Positions 25,832 through 35,050 of a stretch of DNA of 64,000 nt are shown piece by piece; within the stretch, counting starts at the first letter, position 1; each line of letters begins with the position of its first letter. The notes beneath the pieces were generated by a model that was not told the origin of the DNA, did no database searches, and saw nothing but the letters and a program-made list of their open reading frames with translations. A program made the position numbers and the translations under genes. The DNA is from Pseudomonadota bacterium (lineage in GTDB: Bacteria; Pseudomonadota; Alphaproteobacteria; Rhizobiales; Rhizobiaceae): positions 1 through 64,000 of the forward strand of contig JAEWPB010000177.1 in NCBI GenBank assembly GCA_023399465.1, written 5' to 3'.

Positions 25832-26764
25832 GTGTTTCTCGAGACGCGGCAACTGAAGAATGGCAGCGGCGCGACGATTGCCTATCATTGCCAGCATGCC
25901 AGCGGCACTGAGAACGGCATCCTGCTGATCAGCCACGGGCTTGCCGAGCACTCGAAGCGCTATCGCGACTTCGCCGAGGCAATGGCGGAGCGCGGCTTTC
26001 ACGTCTATGCCCACGACCATCGGGGCCATGGCGAGACGACCGCGCCGGACGCGCCGCTCGGCCGGTTCGCCGCGCGCAATGGCATCGATTGCGTGATTGC
26101 CGATCTTGTCGCCGTGCGCAATCTCGCCGCTGGCAATCATCCCGGCCTGCCGGTCGTCCTCCTCGGGCATTCGATGGGCGGCCTGATCGCCCTCAACGCC
26201 GCGATCTCCTATCCGAAGAAATTCGATGGCCTTGCGATCTGGAACTCCAATTTCAATCCGGGCGCAGCCGGACGCCTCGCAAAGGCCATCCTCTATGCCG
26301 AACGCATGCTCAAGGGATCGGACGTGCCGAGCGGCCTGCTGCCGAAGCTGACCTTCGGTGCCTGGAGCAGAAGCATCGCTGGCCGGCGCACGGACTTCGA
26401 CTGGCTGTCGCATGATCCGCAGGAAGTCGACCGCTACATCGCCGATCCGCTCTGCGGCTTCAATGCCAGCGTCTCGCTATGGCTTGACCTTCTAAAAATG
26501 ACTTTTCGCGCGCCAAGGCCGCAACGCCTGGCGAATTTGCGCAATGACGTGCCGATACACCTCGTCGGCGGCGGCCAGGATCCGGCCACCGATCGCGGCA
26601 GGGCCGTCGCCTGGCTTGCCGACCATCTGAAAGCCCATGGCTTCTCGGACGTCACCTTGAAGATATATCAGGAAACGCGGCACGAAACGCTGAACGAAAT
26701 CGGGCGGGAGGCCGCCATCGCGGACTTTGCCGACTGGTGCCGGGACAAGGTGAGCCGGTCATAG
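25832..26764 (+). CDS. Alpha/beta hydrolase (serine aminopeptidase S33 / monoacylglycerol lipase-like)
   Basis: 310 residues from GTG 25832, which follows GGAAAGGAAG; the longer frame from 25706 adds 42 residues without conservation. It has the family's HGLAEHSKRY oxyanion region, YAHDHRGHGET, the nucleophile elbow LLGHSMGG, and a late Asp (GGGQDPATD) and His (ETRHETLNE), completing Ser-Asp-His. These are features of monoacylglycerol lipase / lysophospholipase-like enzymes. The substrate is inferred only to be an ester lipid. The DMT transporter gene follows 17 bp later, probably in the same transcript. Confidence 0.85.
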   Translation: MFLETRQLKNGSGATIAYHCQHASGTENGILLISHGLAEHSKRYRDFAEAMAERGFHVYAHDHRGHGETTAPDAPLGRFAARNGIDCVIADLVAVRNLAAGNHPGLPVVLLGHSMGGLIALNAAISYPKKFDGLAIWNSNFNPGAAGRLAKAILYAERMLKGSDVPSGLLPKLTFGAWSRSIAGRRTDFDWLSHDPQEVDRYIADPLCGFNASVSLWLDLLKMTFRAPRPQRLANLRNDVPIHLVGGGQDPATDRGRAVAWLADHLKAHGFSDVTLKIYQETRHETLNEIGREAAIADFADWCRDKVSRS

Positions 26765-26781
26765 TCCGGCCGAAAACAGAA

Positions 26782-27768
26782 ATGAATGATGCAATCGACA
26801 TGACCTCGCCCAGACAGCCCTCAAAACAGCCCTCCCGCCCCCTGCCCAATGACGTCGTCTCGGGCATGATGCTGATGTTCGCCGCAGTGCTGATAGCGCC
26901 GCTGATCGACATCTTCGCCAAGCTTGCGACCACGACCATTCCATCGGCGGAAGTCACCGCCGCGCGTTTCCTGTTCCAGGCGCTGTTCATGCTGCCCTTC
27001 GTGCTTTGGCGGGGCTCGTTCGGCTCGTTGAACTGGCGCCAAACCGGCTATCACGCCCTTCGCGGCGGCCTGCTCACCGTCGCGATGATCAGCTTCGTCA
27101 CGACGCTCAGGGTCATGGAGGTCGCCGACGCCATCGCCATCTTCTTCGTCGAGCCGATCATGCTGACGATCCTCAGCAGCGTTTTCCTCAAGGAGGTGAT
27201 CGGCTGGCGCCGCTATACCGCGTGTTGCGTCGGCTTTTTCGGCGCCATGCTGATCATCCAGCCGAGCTTCCAGGAGATCGGCTTCGTGGCGCTCCTGCCG
27301 CTGGTGACGGCGCTTTGCATCGCGATCTTCGCCATGCTCACCCGGGTGCTGGCGCATCGCGAGGACCCATGGTCGATGCAATTCCAGACCGGGCTCTGGG
27401 GCCTGCTGTTCTGCGCCATCGCCATGTGGCTCGGCAAGGGCAGCGGCTCGACCGTGTTCGACGTGGTGATGCCCGACGGCAAGGCGATGTTGTTCCTGCT
27501 CGGTGTCGGCGTGGCTGCCGCGGTTTCCGGGATCATGAGCGTCTACGCCTATCGTGCGGCGCCGGCCTCGACCCTTGCCCCCTTGCAGTATTTCGAGATC
27601 GTCTCGGCGACGATCTTCGGCTGGCTGGTCTTCGGCCATCTGCCGGATGCGCTGAAGTGGCTCGGCATCGCCATCATCATCGCTTCCGGCCTCTACATCC
27701 TGTGGCGGGAACGGCGCCTTGCGTCGAAGCCGGTATCCGACACATCCGAATTGGCCCGCGCACCCTAG
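26782..27768 (+). CDS. DMT-superfamily permease (two EamA domains)
   Basis: Inner-membrane transporter of 328 residues with ten predicted helices in two EamA halves (about 30-160 and 170-310). ATG 26782 (MNDAIDM) is used; ATG 26800 is an alternative. Neither has a strong site, and the frame also overlaps the hydrolase end. The family exports metabolites such as amino acids or nucleosides. It carries TTLRVMEVADAIAIFFVEP and APLQYFEIVSATIFGWLVFG, typical of the YojE/RhaT-like group. It probably shares a transcript with the hydrolase just upstream. Confidence 0.85.
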   Translation: MNDAIDMTSPRQPSKQPSRPLPNDVVSGMMLMFAAVLIAPLIDIFAKLATTTIPSAEVTAARFLFQALFMLPFVLWRGSFGSLNWRQTGYHALRGGLLTVAMISFVTTLRVMEVADAIAIFFVEPIMLTILSSVFLKEVIGWRRYTACCVGFFGAMLIIQPSFQEIGFVALLPLVTALCIAIFAMLTRVLAHREDPWSMQFQTGLWGLLFCAIAMWLGKGSGSTVFDVVMPDGKAMLFLLGVGVAAAVSGIMSVYAYRAAPASTLAPLQYFEIVSATIFGWLVFGHLPDALKWLGIAIIIASGLYILWRERRLASKPVSDTSELARAP

Positions 27769-28003
27769 CGCGGTGATTTCGCGGACGACGATCGGGGCCA
27801 TCGAGGGAGACCGCAGGGAAGAGGCAGAAGCGCCGCAATCTGCCACGGCCTTGCGGATGCGCAAGTACACGGACGCGGATTGCGTGTAGAGGTCTGAACA
27901 GGTTTCTCAAGGCCTTGCATTGCAGGCGGCCACGTCCGAGATTGGACAAGCATCAGGAGGAGGTTCTGGCGCAATTCGTCAGACCGGAAAGGAAAGCAGC
28001 GAA

Positions 28004-29656
28004 ATGAAGAAATCGGGAGGAGAACTGATTGTCGAGGCATTGAAGGCGAATGGCGTGAAACGCCTCTCCTGCGTACCGGGAGAGAGCTTTCTCGCCGTGC
28101 TCGATGCACTCCACGACAGTGATATCGACGTCATCGTCTGCCGGCAGGAGGGCGGCGCGGCGATGATGGCGGATGCCTGGGGCCGGCTGACCGGCGAACC
28201 CGGCATATGCATGGTGACCCGCGGCCCCGGCGCGACCAATGCCTCGGCCGGCCTGCATGTCGCCCGACAGGATTCGATCCCGATGATCCTGTTCATCGGC
28301 CAGGTGCAGCGCGATGCCCGCGAGCGCGAGGCGTTCCAGGAAGTGGAATATCGCCGCGCCTTTACCGAAGTGGCCAAATGGGTCGGCGAAATCGACGATG
28401 CCGCCCGCATTCCCGAATTCGTCACCCGCGCTTTCGCGGTCGCGACCTCCGGCCGTCCCGGCCCCGTCGTGCTGACGCTGCCGGAAGACATGCTGCTCGA
28501 TGAGGTCGAAGTACCGGCGGCCAAGCCTGCCACGATGGTCGAAAGCCATCCGGGTCCGGCGCAGATCGCCGCACTGGGCGACATGCTGGCTGCCGCCAGA
28601 CGTCCGCTGGTGATCGTTGGCGGCACCCGCTGGAGCGAAGACGCGGTCGCATCGCTGCAGGATTTCGCGGCACGCTTCGAACTGCCGGTCGGTTGCTCCT
28701 TCCGTCGCCAGATGCTGTTCGATCACCTGCATCCGTCCTATGCAGGTGACGTCGGTATCGGCATCAATCCGGCACTCGCCAGAGAGATCAAGGAAGCGGA
28801 TCTTATCCTGCTCGTCGGCGGACGCTTTTCCGAAATGCCATCGTCCGGCTACACGCTGCTCGACGTGCCCTACCCGCACCAGACGCTCGTCCACGTGCAT
28901 CCCGACCCGAGCGAACTCGGCCGGGTCTATCGTCCGGACCTCGCGATCTGCGCCAGCCCCAGCGATTTCGTCGCCGCACTCTCCGCTCTCGAGGCGCCGA
29001 AGGAGCGGCGTTGGGCCGAGCGCACCCGCGCCATGCACGACGCCTATCTCGCCTGGTCGACCCCACCGAAGAGCGGCCCCGGCCCGGTCCAGATGGGACC
29101 GATCATGGAGTGGCTTGAGGCAAACACCGCGCCGGACACGATCTTCACCAACGGCGCCGGCAACTACGCCACCTGGGTGCATCGCTTCCACCGTTTCCGC
29201 CGCTTCAACACCCAGGCCGCACCGGCCTCGGGCTCGATGGGCTACGGCCTGCCCGCGGCAGTGGCGGCAAAGCGCCTGTTCCCGGAGCGTGAAGTCATCT
29301 GCTTTGCCGGCGACGGCTGCTTCATGATGCACGGCCAGGAATTTGCGACCGCCGTTCGCTATGGACTGCCGCTGATCACCGTCGTCGTCAACAACGGCAT
29401 CTACGGCACGATCCGCATGCACCAGGAGCGCGAGTATCCGGGCCGGGTCAGCGCCACGGACCTGACCAATCCGGATTTCGCCGCCCTTGCCCGCGCCTAT
29501 GGCGGACACGGCGAAACGGTGAGTGCGACGGAAGAGTTTGCGTCCGCGTTCGAGCGGGCCCGCGCCAGCGGCAAGCCGGCGATCATCGAGGTGAAGCTCG
29601 ATCCCGAGGCCATCACCCCGGCCAGGACGCTGACTCAGATTCGCGACAAGCTCTGA
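28004..29656 (+). CDS. Thiamine-pyrophosphate enzyme (acetolactate-synthase-like, IlvB/benzoylformate decarboxylase superfamily)
   Basis: 550 residues, start ATG 28004 after GGAAAGG. Three domains in order: the N-terminal TPP pyrimidine domain with the catalytic Glu in CRQEGGAAMMA, a central domain (about 190-330), and the C-terminal TPP pyrophosphate domain with GDGCFMMHGQEFATA...VVVNN, the GDG-Nx-NN diphosphate/Mg motif. It lacks an adjacent ilvN small subunit, so it is probably not the anabolic acetolactate synthase. A decarboxylase or ligase of a 2-keto acid is the most that can be said. It has its own strong terminator. Confidence 0.85.
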   Translation: MKKSGGELIVEALKANGVKRLSCVPGESFLAVLDALHDSDIDVIVCRQEGGAAMMADAWGRLTGEPGICMVTRGPGATNASAGLHVARQDSIPMILFIGQVQRDAREREAFQEVEYRRAFTEVAKWVGEIDDAARIPEFVTRAFAVATSGRPGPVVLTLPEDMLLDEVEVPAAKPATMVESHPGPAQIAALGDMLAAARRPLVIVGGTRWSEDAVASLQDFAARFELPVGCSFRRQMLFDHLHPSYAGDVGIGINPALAREIKEADLILLVGGRFSEMPSSGYTLLDVPYPHQTLVHVHPDPSELGRVYRPDLAICASPSDFVAALSALEAPKERRWAERTRAMHDAYLAWSTPPKSGPGPVQMGPIMEWLEANTAPDTIFTNGAGNYATWVHRFHRFRRFNTQAAPASGSMGYGLPAAVAAKRLFPEREVICFAGDGCFMMHGQEFATAVRYGLPLITVVVNNGIYGTIRMHQEREYPGRVSATDLTNPDFAALARAYGGHGETVSATEEFASAFERARASGKPAIIEVKLDPEAITPARTLTQIRDKL

Positions 29657-29677
29657 CAAGTCTCTGATTAGAAAAAG

Positions 29678-29712
29678 AAAAGGCCGGCGAGTGCAGCACT
29701 CGCCGGCCTTTT
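29678..29712. terminator. Strong bidirectional terminator
   Basis: A 16-bp perfect stem (29678-29693 with 29697-29712) around a CAG loop; A-run on the left, T-run on the right. It separates the TPP enzyme (plus) from RidA (minus), which converge. Confidence 0.92.
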
Positions 29713-29731
29713 CAATGGAAGAAATTTCGAC

Positions 29732-30076
29732 TTAGTCGATCGCCGCGGTGACGATGAACTCGACCTTGTAGTCCGGGGTTGCCAGCTTGGCTTCGCTGGT
29801 CGCACGGGCCGGCGTGTTGGCCGGATCGACCCAGCTTTCCCAGACGGCGTTCATTTCGCCGAAGGTCGACATGTCCGAGAGGTAGATGATCGTCTGCAGG
29901 ATCTTCGACTTGTTGGTGCCGGCCTTGGCGAGCAGCGCGTCGATTTCGGCAAGAGCCGAACGGCACTGTTCGGTGACGGTTGCGCCTTCGCCAACCTGGC
30001 CAGCCAGGTAGACAGTGTTGCCGTGAATGACGATGTCGCTCATGCGGGGACCGACGTCGATGCGCTTGATGCTCAT
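29732..30076 (-). CDS. RidA/YjgF family enamine/imine deaminase
   Basis: 114 residues, start ATG 30076 after GAGGAG. RidA proteins hydrolyse reactive 2-aminoacrylate-type imines that would poison PLP enzymes. Family features are IHGNTVYLAGQVG, the ring-forming TVTEQCRSALAEIDALL, and the near-terminal PARATSEAKLATPDYKVE that holds the active-site Arg and Glu. It is the first of three minus-strand genes (RidA, TIGR01244-like, DUF4432), but gaps of 135 and 74 bp mean co-transcription is uncertain. Confidence 0.93.
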   Translation of the reverse strand: MSIKRIDVGPRMSDIVIHGNTVYLAGQVGEGATVTEQCRSALAEIDALLAKAGTNKSKILQTIIYLSDMSTFGEMNAVWESWVDPANTPARATSEAKLATPDYKVEFIVTAAID

Positions 30077-30211
30077 GGGGCACTCCTCAGTTTAGAATCT
30101 ATAAAAATACGTAGGGAAAAAGCCCGGGCCGCGGACGGCCAGGGCGGGGTAGTTACGAACGCGAACCTTTCCAGCGGCACCGGTACTCCGGCGGACGCGT
30201 CAATGACAGGT

Positions 30212-30550
30212 TCAGGCGCGAATATGCAGGGTCTTCTGGTAGATCGCGGTCGAGCGCGCGCCCGAGCGGCAGTAGCCGAGCATTGGCCGCGGGAATTCAT
30301 CCAGCGCATCGACCATTTTCGTCACTTCATCGCCGGTGACGCCCGTCGGGCCGACCGGGATAAAGGCGATGCTCAGGCCCAGTTCCTCGGCGCGCTTGGC
30401 GATATCCGCATAGAGCGGCTGATCGGGCGCTTCATGGTCGGGACGGTTGCAAACGATCGACTTGAAGCCGAGAGCCTTGATCTGATCAAGGTCCTCAACG
30501 CTGATCTGTCCGCTGACCGAGTATTCGTCGTTGATTTGGCGGATATCCAT
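30212..30550 (-). CDS. TIGR01244 / DUF442 family protein (dual-specificity-phosphatase-like fold)
   Basis: 112 residues from ATG 30550 (MDIRQINDEYSVSGQI); the longer frame to 30820 is the antisense of the next gene. This domain is the N-terminal half of Blh-type hydrolases and is often found alone near sulfide-responsive genes. It keeps a phosphatase-like cysteine loop, YCRSGARST (C-x5-R), and the upstream acidic stretch FIPVGPTGVTGDEV. Activity on a phosphoester or a sulfur species is possible, but neither is demonstrated. Confidence 0.82.
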   Translation of the reverse strand: MDIRQINDEYSVSGQISVEDLDQIKALGFKSIVCNRPDHEAPDQPLYADIAKRAEELGLSIAFIPVGPTGVTGDEVTKMVDALDEFPRPMLGYCRSGARSTAIYQKTLHIRA

Positions 30551-30624
30551 GGCGCAACCCTTTCGAAACTGCAGGTGCCTTCCTCTACGCCGCGACGTTG
30601 TCGGCGTCAATCGCGCGCATCGCC

Positions 30625-31479
30625 TCAGCCTTCGAGGAAGGCGAAGCGCAGCGCGTAGTCGCGACTTTCGCCCGGCTGGAGCCAGGTGAATTCGCCGCGG
30701 TCGGCGAGTTCCGCCCGGGGCAGCCACGGGTGCGAAACCGGTTCTATGCCGAGCACGTGGGCCGGCGCCGCCTGATTGCGCCAGATCTGCAGATGGGGCA
30801 GCGTATCGGTGCGGAAGCACACCTTAAGCGACCGGCCTGCGATCGCGGCAATCGGCCCCAGCCTGAGTTCCGCCCATTCCTCGCCCGGCTGCTGGGCCGG
30901 CACGCAGAAGACACCGCCGTCGCCCTCACCGAACGCCCAGGGAAAACCGCCGCCCTCGAGCATCGCTCCTGAGAGGTGCACGCCCTCATCAAAGTGCTTC
31001 GCGCCGAGGTTCATGTGGTACATCAGAAAGACCGGGAACGGTTCCGCGCCGTCGTTCGTCACCCGGTCGTCAAGGTGCACCTCGCCGGTGGCAGCATCGA
31101 TCCGCCAGCGTCGCCTGAGCAGGGCCGTTGCGCCGTTGGCGCAGGCAACCGCCACTTCGGCCTCGCAGAACGCATCGCCGTTCGCCAGAGTGGTCGTTTG
31201 CAGGATGCGGACGGCATACCCGGAGAACGAACCGTGCAGCGGATACTTCGCCCCGTCGCTCCGTCCCTCGATCAGATCGGGGTGACGGATATGGTCGGGT
31301 CCGCAGGTGAACAGGAACCCCTCCAGCGAATGATCGATTCGCGGATCGCCGTCATCGGGGATGGCGCGATGCGGTGACAGGTCGGTCCCGCCGACGATGC
31401 AGGCGCCGATATCGAGAACCGATCCCGGATCAAGCGTCAGGCGCGGCCCCTGCCCGTTTACCGCATAAAACTCCATCAT
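30625..31479 (-). CDS. Aldose-1-epimerase-like protein (DUF4432 type)
   Basis: 284 residues, galactose-mutarotase-like beta-sandwich. ATG 31479 (MMEFYAVNG) follows GGGAGC. Features of the DUF4432 subgroup are an N-terminal LDPGSVLDIGACIVGG, GAKYPLHGSFSGYAV, the catalytic-region MYHMNLG (His) and IEPVSHPWLPRAE (Glu region). The sugar substrate is unknown, and no sugar transporter or kinase adjoins it. Confidence 0.78.
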   Translation of the reverse strand: MMEFYAVNGQGPRLTLDPGSVLDIGACIVGGTDLSPHRAIPDDGDPRIDHSLEGFLFTCGPDHIRHPDLIEGRSDGAKYPLHGSFSGYAVRILQTTTLANGDAFCEAEVAVACANGATALLRRRWRIDAATGEVHLDDRVTNDGAEPFPVFLMYHMNLGAKHFDEGVHLSGAMLEGGGFPWAFGEGDGGVFCVPAQQPGEEWAELRLGPIAAIAGRSLKVCFRTDTLPHLQIWRNQAAPAHVLGIEPVSHPWLPRAELADRGEFTWLQPGESRDYALRFAFLEG

Positions 31480-31711
31480 GGCTGCTCCCCTTGCAATGCC
31501 CGGCACTTGCCCTACCTGCGGATGTCCAAACGATACCGTGTGGAGGCTTATACATCCGGTACACCCGCGGCGGCGATCCCCATTGCGTTAAATGCCGCGA
31601 ATCTCTCGATAAAATTAACGACTTGTTCACTACAAATTCATGATTTTCACACTACAGACAAAATTCCCGTGTGTGTGTGCGCGGGAAGCACCGTCCGAGG
31701 AACAGCAGCGC

Positions 31712-33073
31712 ATGATGCCATTCTTGAAAACCAGTTTGAGCCTGATCACCATGGTATCGGCACTGGCCGCGGCAATCCCGACAGCGGAGGCACAGAACCG
31801 CACCCGCGCACGCCAGCAGTTTGTGCTGGTGACGCCGCACGGCGAACTGCTCGACTACGTTCCGGAGGAAGGTGAAGTCGTGATCCGCCGCAACCGGCGC
31901 GGCCAGCGCGTGCTGGTCGATCACTACGGCAATGTCGTTGCGACCGTGATGCGCGCCGATCGCTATTACGAACGTCTGCGTGAACAGCAGGGCGAGTCCG
32001 TATACGATTATGGCCAGCGCGGCTTCGACGCCCGCGATCCGGGCCGCGTTACAGGCACGGTCTCGGCACCCGGCCGCGTCACCCGGATGCCGCTCGACAG
32101 CCAGCCGATGCCGCGCGAGCTCGACGAATACGGTTATCCCTCCGCACCATCGGACCCCGACAGCAGCTATCGCGAGCCTGCACCATCGATGCCCGAGAAC
32201 CCCGAGCCGGTACTCACGCTCAAGGGCAAGTCGAAACCCGAGATCGTCGCCCTGCAGGTGTTTCTGGATCGCCAGGGCGCTTCACCGGGCGTCATCGACG
32301 GCCGCATGGGCATGAACGTCACCAAGGCGATCGCCGCCTACGAAAAGATGACCGGCGAACGGCTCGACCCCAACGATACCGACTATCTCCTCGAGCAACT
32401 GCGCCTTTCCGGCGGCCTGGCGATGACCAGCTACGAAATCACCGCTGCCGACGCCGCAGGGCCGTTCGTGGCGGAGATCCCGGCCGACTACTCCCAGAAG
32501 GCGCTACTGCCGGCGATGTCCTTCACCTCGACGGCGGAAATGCTGGCCGAGCGCTTCCACATGGACGAGAGCTTCCTGCGCGAACTCAATCCCGGCGTCG
32601 ACTTCTCGATCCCCGGCACGATCATCAAGGTGGTCAATCCGGGCGCGGCCAGAACCGGCTCCGTGTCGCACATCGTCGCCGACAAGGGCCGCAAGCAGGT
32701 CTTTGCCTATGACGACACCGGCGCCCTCGTCGCCGCCTATCCGGCAAGCATCGGCTCGGACAGCACGCCGTCGCCCTCGGGCACGGTCACGGTCGAGCGC
32801 GTGGCCCTGAACCCCGGCTACACCTACAATCCCAAGATCAATTTCCAGCAGGGCGCAAACGACAAGATCCTCTCGATCGCCCCCGGACCGAACGGCCCCG
32901 TCGGCACCGTGTGGATCGCGCTCTCCAAGCCGACCTACGGCATCCACGGCACCCCGGACCCGTCGAAGATCGGCCGGACCCAGAGCAATGGCTGCATCCG
33001 CCTTGCAAACTGGGACGCAACCGAGCTCGCCAAGATGACCAAGCCCGGCGTGACAGTCGAATTCGTCGACTGA
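31712..33073 (+). CDS. L,D-transpeptidase (YkuD) with PG-binding and LysM-like domains
   Basis: Periplasmic 3-3 cross-linking or lipoprotein-attaching transpeptidase, 453 residues. ATG 31712 begins MMPFLKTSLSLITMVSALA, a signal peptide ending near AEAQN. Residues ~25-165 are variable and Pro/Arg-rich. A PG_binding_1 domain follows (KPEIVALQVFLDRQGA...). A LysM-like segment comes next (AEMLAERFHMDESFL...IPGTIIKVV), then the YkuD domain. The catalytic signature is HGTPDPSKIG with SNGCIRLANWD (His and Cys). It is monocistronic with a strong terminator. Confidence 0.92.
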   Translation: MMPFLKTSLSLITMVSALAAAIPTAEAQNRTRARQQFVLVTPHGELLDYVPEEGEVVIRRNRRGQRVLVDHYGNVVATVMRADRYYERLREQQGESVYDYGQRGFDARDPGRVTGTVSAPGRVTRMPLDSQPMPRELDEYGYPSAPSDPDSSYREPAPSMPENPEPVLTLKGKSKPEIVALQVFLDRQGASPGVIDGRMGMNVTKAIAAYEKMTGERLDPNDTDYLLEQLRLSGGLAMTSYEITAADAAGPFVAEIPADYSQKALLPAMSFTSTAEMLAERFHMDESFLRELNPGVDFSIPGTIIKVVNPGAARTGSVSHIVADKGRKQVFAYDDTGALVAAYPASIGSDSTPSPSGTVTVERVALNPGYTYNPKINFQQGANDKILSIAPGPNGPVGTVWIALSKPTYGIHGTPDPSKIGRTQSNGCIRLANWDATELAKMTKPGVTVEFVD

Positions 33074-33090
33074 TCCATCAGTCCGGCGCA

Positions 33091-33133
33091 AACGAAAACG
33101 CCGCCCGCAGGTCTCGCGGGCGGCGTTTTCGTT
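33091..33133. terminator. Strong bidirectional terminator
   Basis: 18-bp perfect stem, AACGAAAACGCCGCCCGC (33091-33108) with its complement (33116-33133), 7-nt loop. It separates the L,D-transpeptidase from the converging dioxygenase gene. Confidence 0.92.
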
Positions 33134-33148
33134 TATGCGCAGCTGGAA

Positions 33149-34000
33149 TCAGGCGGCGATCGGAAATACCGCGTTGATCTGCCCCGTGCCGGAAGATGTG
33201 AAATAGTCGGTGAGGATTTCGGCCGTGCCCTGATAGTCGTCCCAGCCAAGCGCGCCGAACAGCATCGCCGTATCATGCATGAAGCCTTCGCCGTGGCAGA
33301 CCTCGGAATAGAGCGGCAGCATGCCGAGGAACTCCTTGTTGCGCCCTGCCCGCCACAGATCGACGACACGCAGATCGACCTGCTTGTAGAACTCGTCGGA
33401 GATGGTGTGGATGCCCGCGGGCGCGTCGTCGTTGTCGTGGATCCGGTGGGACAGCGAGCCGCTCGCGAGAACGGCGGCATTGATGTCGCTTGCCTCGATC
33501 GCCTGACGGACCGCGCGACCGATCTTCGCGCTGTCCTCCATCTCGTGCCAGGGGCACCAGGCGGCGATCGACAGCACGCGGAAACGGCCATCGGCATTGA
33601 TGTAGCGCATCGGCACCAGCGTTCCGTATTCCAGATCGAGCGTATCGACGTGATGCGACATCATCCTGACGCCCGCTTCCCCCGCAAGGCGGGCGATCTC
33701 GTCGCCAAGCTCGGGCGCGCCGCGATAGTCGTATTCGAGGTTCTGGATGAAATGCGGGAACTCGTTGCTGGTATAGATGCCCTTGTACCGGTCACGCGAA
33801 TTGATGTGGAACGCGGTATTGACCAGCCAGTGGGTGTCGAAGACGACGATCGTGTCGACACCGGCCTCATCGCAGCGTCGGCCGATTTCCTTCAATCCGT
33901 CGATCGCCGGCTGGCGGCAGCCATGGTTCGGACCCGGCTGTTCGGAAATGAACATCGACGGCACATGCGTAATCTTGGCAGCAAGCGAGATCTTTCCCAT
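33149..34000 (-). CDS. hpaD: Class III extradiol dioxygenase, HpaD type (3,4-dihydroxyphenylacetate 2,3-dioxygenase)
   Basis: 283 residues, LigB-superfamily Fe(II) ring-cleaving enzyme. It reads MGKISLAAKITHVPSMFISE and HGCRQPAIDG, then FDTHWLVNTAFHIN, EYGTLVPMRYIN, LASGSLSHRI and SSGTGQINAVFP. These closely match, from memory, the E. coli C homoprotocatechuate dioxygenase. Likely metal ligands are the His in ITHVP, the His in THWLV and the Glu in LEYGT. ATG 34000 follows GGAGGAGAAG. The other hpa genes are not in the window, so either they lie elsewhere or the substrate differs. Confidence 0.88.
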   Translation of the reverse strand: MGKISLAAKITHVPSMFISEQPGPNHGCRQPAIDGLKEIGRRCDEAGVDTIVVFDTHWLVNTAFHINSRDRYKGIYTSNEFPHFIQNLEYDYRGAPELGDEIARLAGEAGVRMMSHHVDTLDLEYGTLVPMRYINADGRFRVLSIAAWCPWHEMEDSAKIGRAVRQAIEASDINAAVLASGSLSHRIHDNDDAPAGIHTISDEFYKQVDLRVVDLWRAGRNKEFLGMLPLYSEVCHGEGFMHDTAMLFGALGWDDYQGTAEILTDYFTSSGTGQINAVFPIAA

Positions 34001-34158
34001 GACTTCTCCTCCGGTTGGACTCCTGTCTAACCGGAAGTTCGGAAGCGCTCCTTGATGCAGATCAAGTAGTTTACATGTTAATTACGCCCTGCAAACGCGG
34101 AAGCGACCGGAGATGCGCTCCCCGGCTCCACATTCGACATGTGAGGGATGGATGCGCC

Positions 34159-34875
34159 TCAGGCGGCCTGCTTCAGGCGGAAGAGGTTGCGCGGTCCGCT
34201 GCTGCGCACGGCGCGTACGGGCAGGAGCCGCAGCAGTTCGTCGGCCAGCGCCCGCGCATTGTCGCGCGCGCGGTCGAGGTTGCTGACCCGGGCAGGATCC
34301 ATCGTCTGCAGCGTACCGCCGAACTCGAAGATCTCGCGGAATGCGGCTCTCTCGATGATCGCGGTGTCGAATACGTTGACGCCGCGCTCGGCGAGAAGCG
34401 CCTTGATGGCCAGCATCGCCCGCGTGGTGACCATCGAGCTTACGCGCGTCAGCACCACGGAATGCGGAACCTTCCGGATACCCCTTTCCGCCATCAGATG
34501 CAGGAGATCGAGGATCTGGGCGGCGCCGCGTGCATCCATGGCGCAACCCTGGACCGGGATCAGGACGTGGTCGGCGAGAGCAAGCGCCGTCGATACGATC
34601 GCGTCGCGGGCTCCGGCAAGATCGATGACGAAATAGTCGGTAACATCGCGCAATTCGCGCAAGTGACATTGCAGCGAACTCTGGGTCACTTCGGAAATGA
34701 CCTCGATGTTCTTGATCGCCCCGGAGGCCTCGTGCCAGCTGGTGATCCAGCGCTGCGTGTCGGCATCGAGGATCACTACCCGGTTGCCCTGGCGGGCGAG
34801 CTCGGTTGCCAAGATCAGGGCGGCGGTGGTTTTGCCGGCGCCACCCTTGGCGTTGGCGAGAGCGATTACGGGCAT
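34159..34875 (-). CDS. Orphan ParA/MinD-family ATPase (VirC1-like)
   Basis: 238 residues. Deviant Walker A KGGAGKTTAA follows MPVIALANA; Walker A' is VVILDADTQ; Walker B region is DYFVIDLAGARD. GAGGA touches the ATG at 34881 but sits 6 bp before the ATG at 34875, which decides the start. There is no parB or parS beside it and the gene is alone, so it is not a replicon partition cassette. The shape resembles VirC1/ParA-like positioning proteins. It could place a cellular cargo, but this is a guess. Confidence 0.83.
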   Translation of the reverse strand: MPVIALANAKGGAGKTTAALILATELARQGNRVVILDADTQRWITSWHEASGAIKNIEVISEVTQSSLQCHLRELRDVTDYFVIDLAGARDAIVSTALALADHVLIPVQGCAMDARGAAQILDLLHLMAERGIRKVPHSVVLTRVSSMVTTRAMLAIKALLAERGVNVFDTAIIERAAFREIFEFGGTLQTMDPARVSNLDRARDNARALADELLRLLPVRAVRSSGPRNLFRLKQAA

Positions 34876-35050
34876 GTGCATTCCTCGGTATCAGCGGGGT
34901 GCCATGTCCCCTCGTTCGGCGCATCTTCGGGTCATGATGCGTTAATGCATTCTTTCCGGTTATGGTTAACAAAGTCTAAACGGCCGGCAGTCGGGATACC
35001 CGAATTTTGAAGTGTGCGGCTTCTTCCAAGGGCCTCTGCGACCAACAAAA

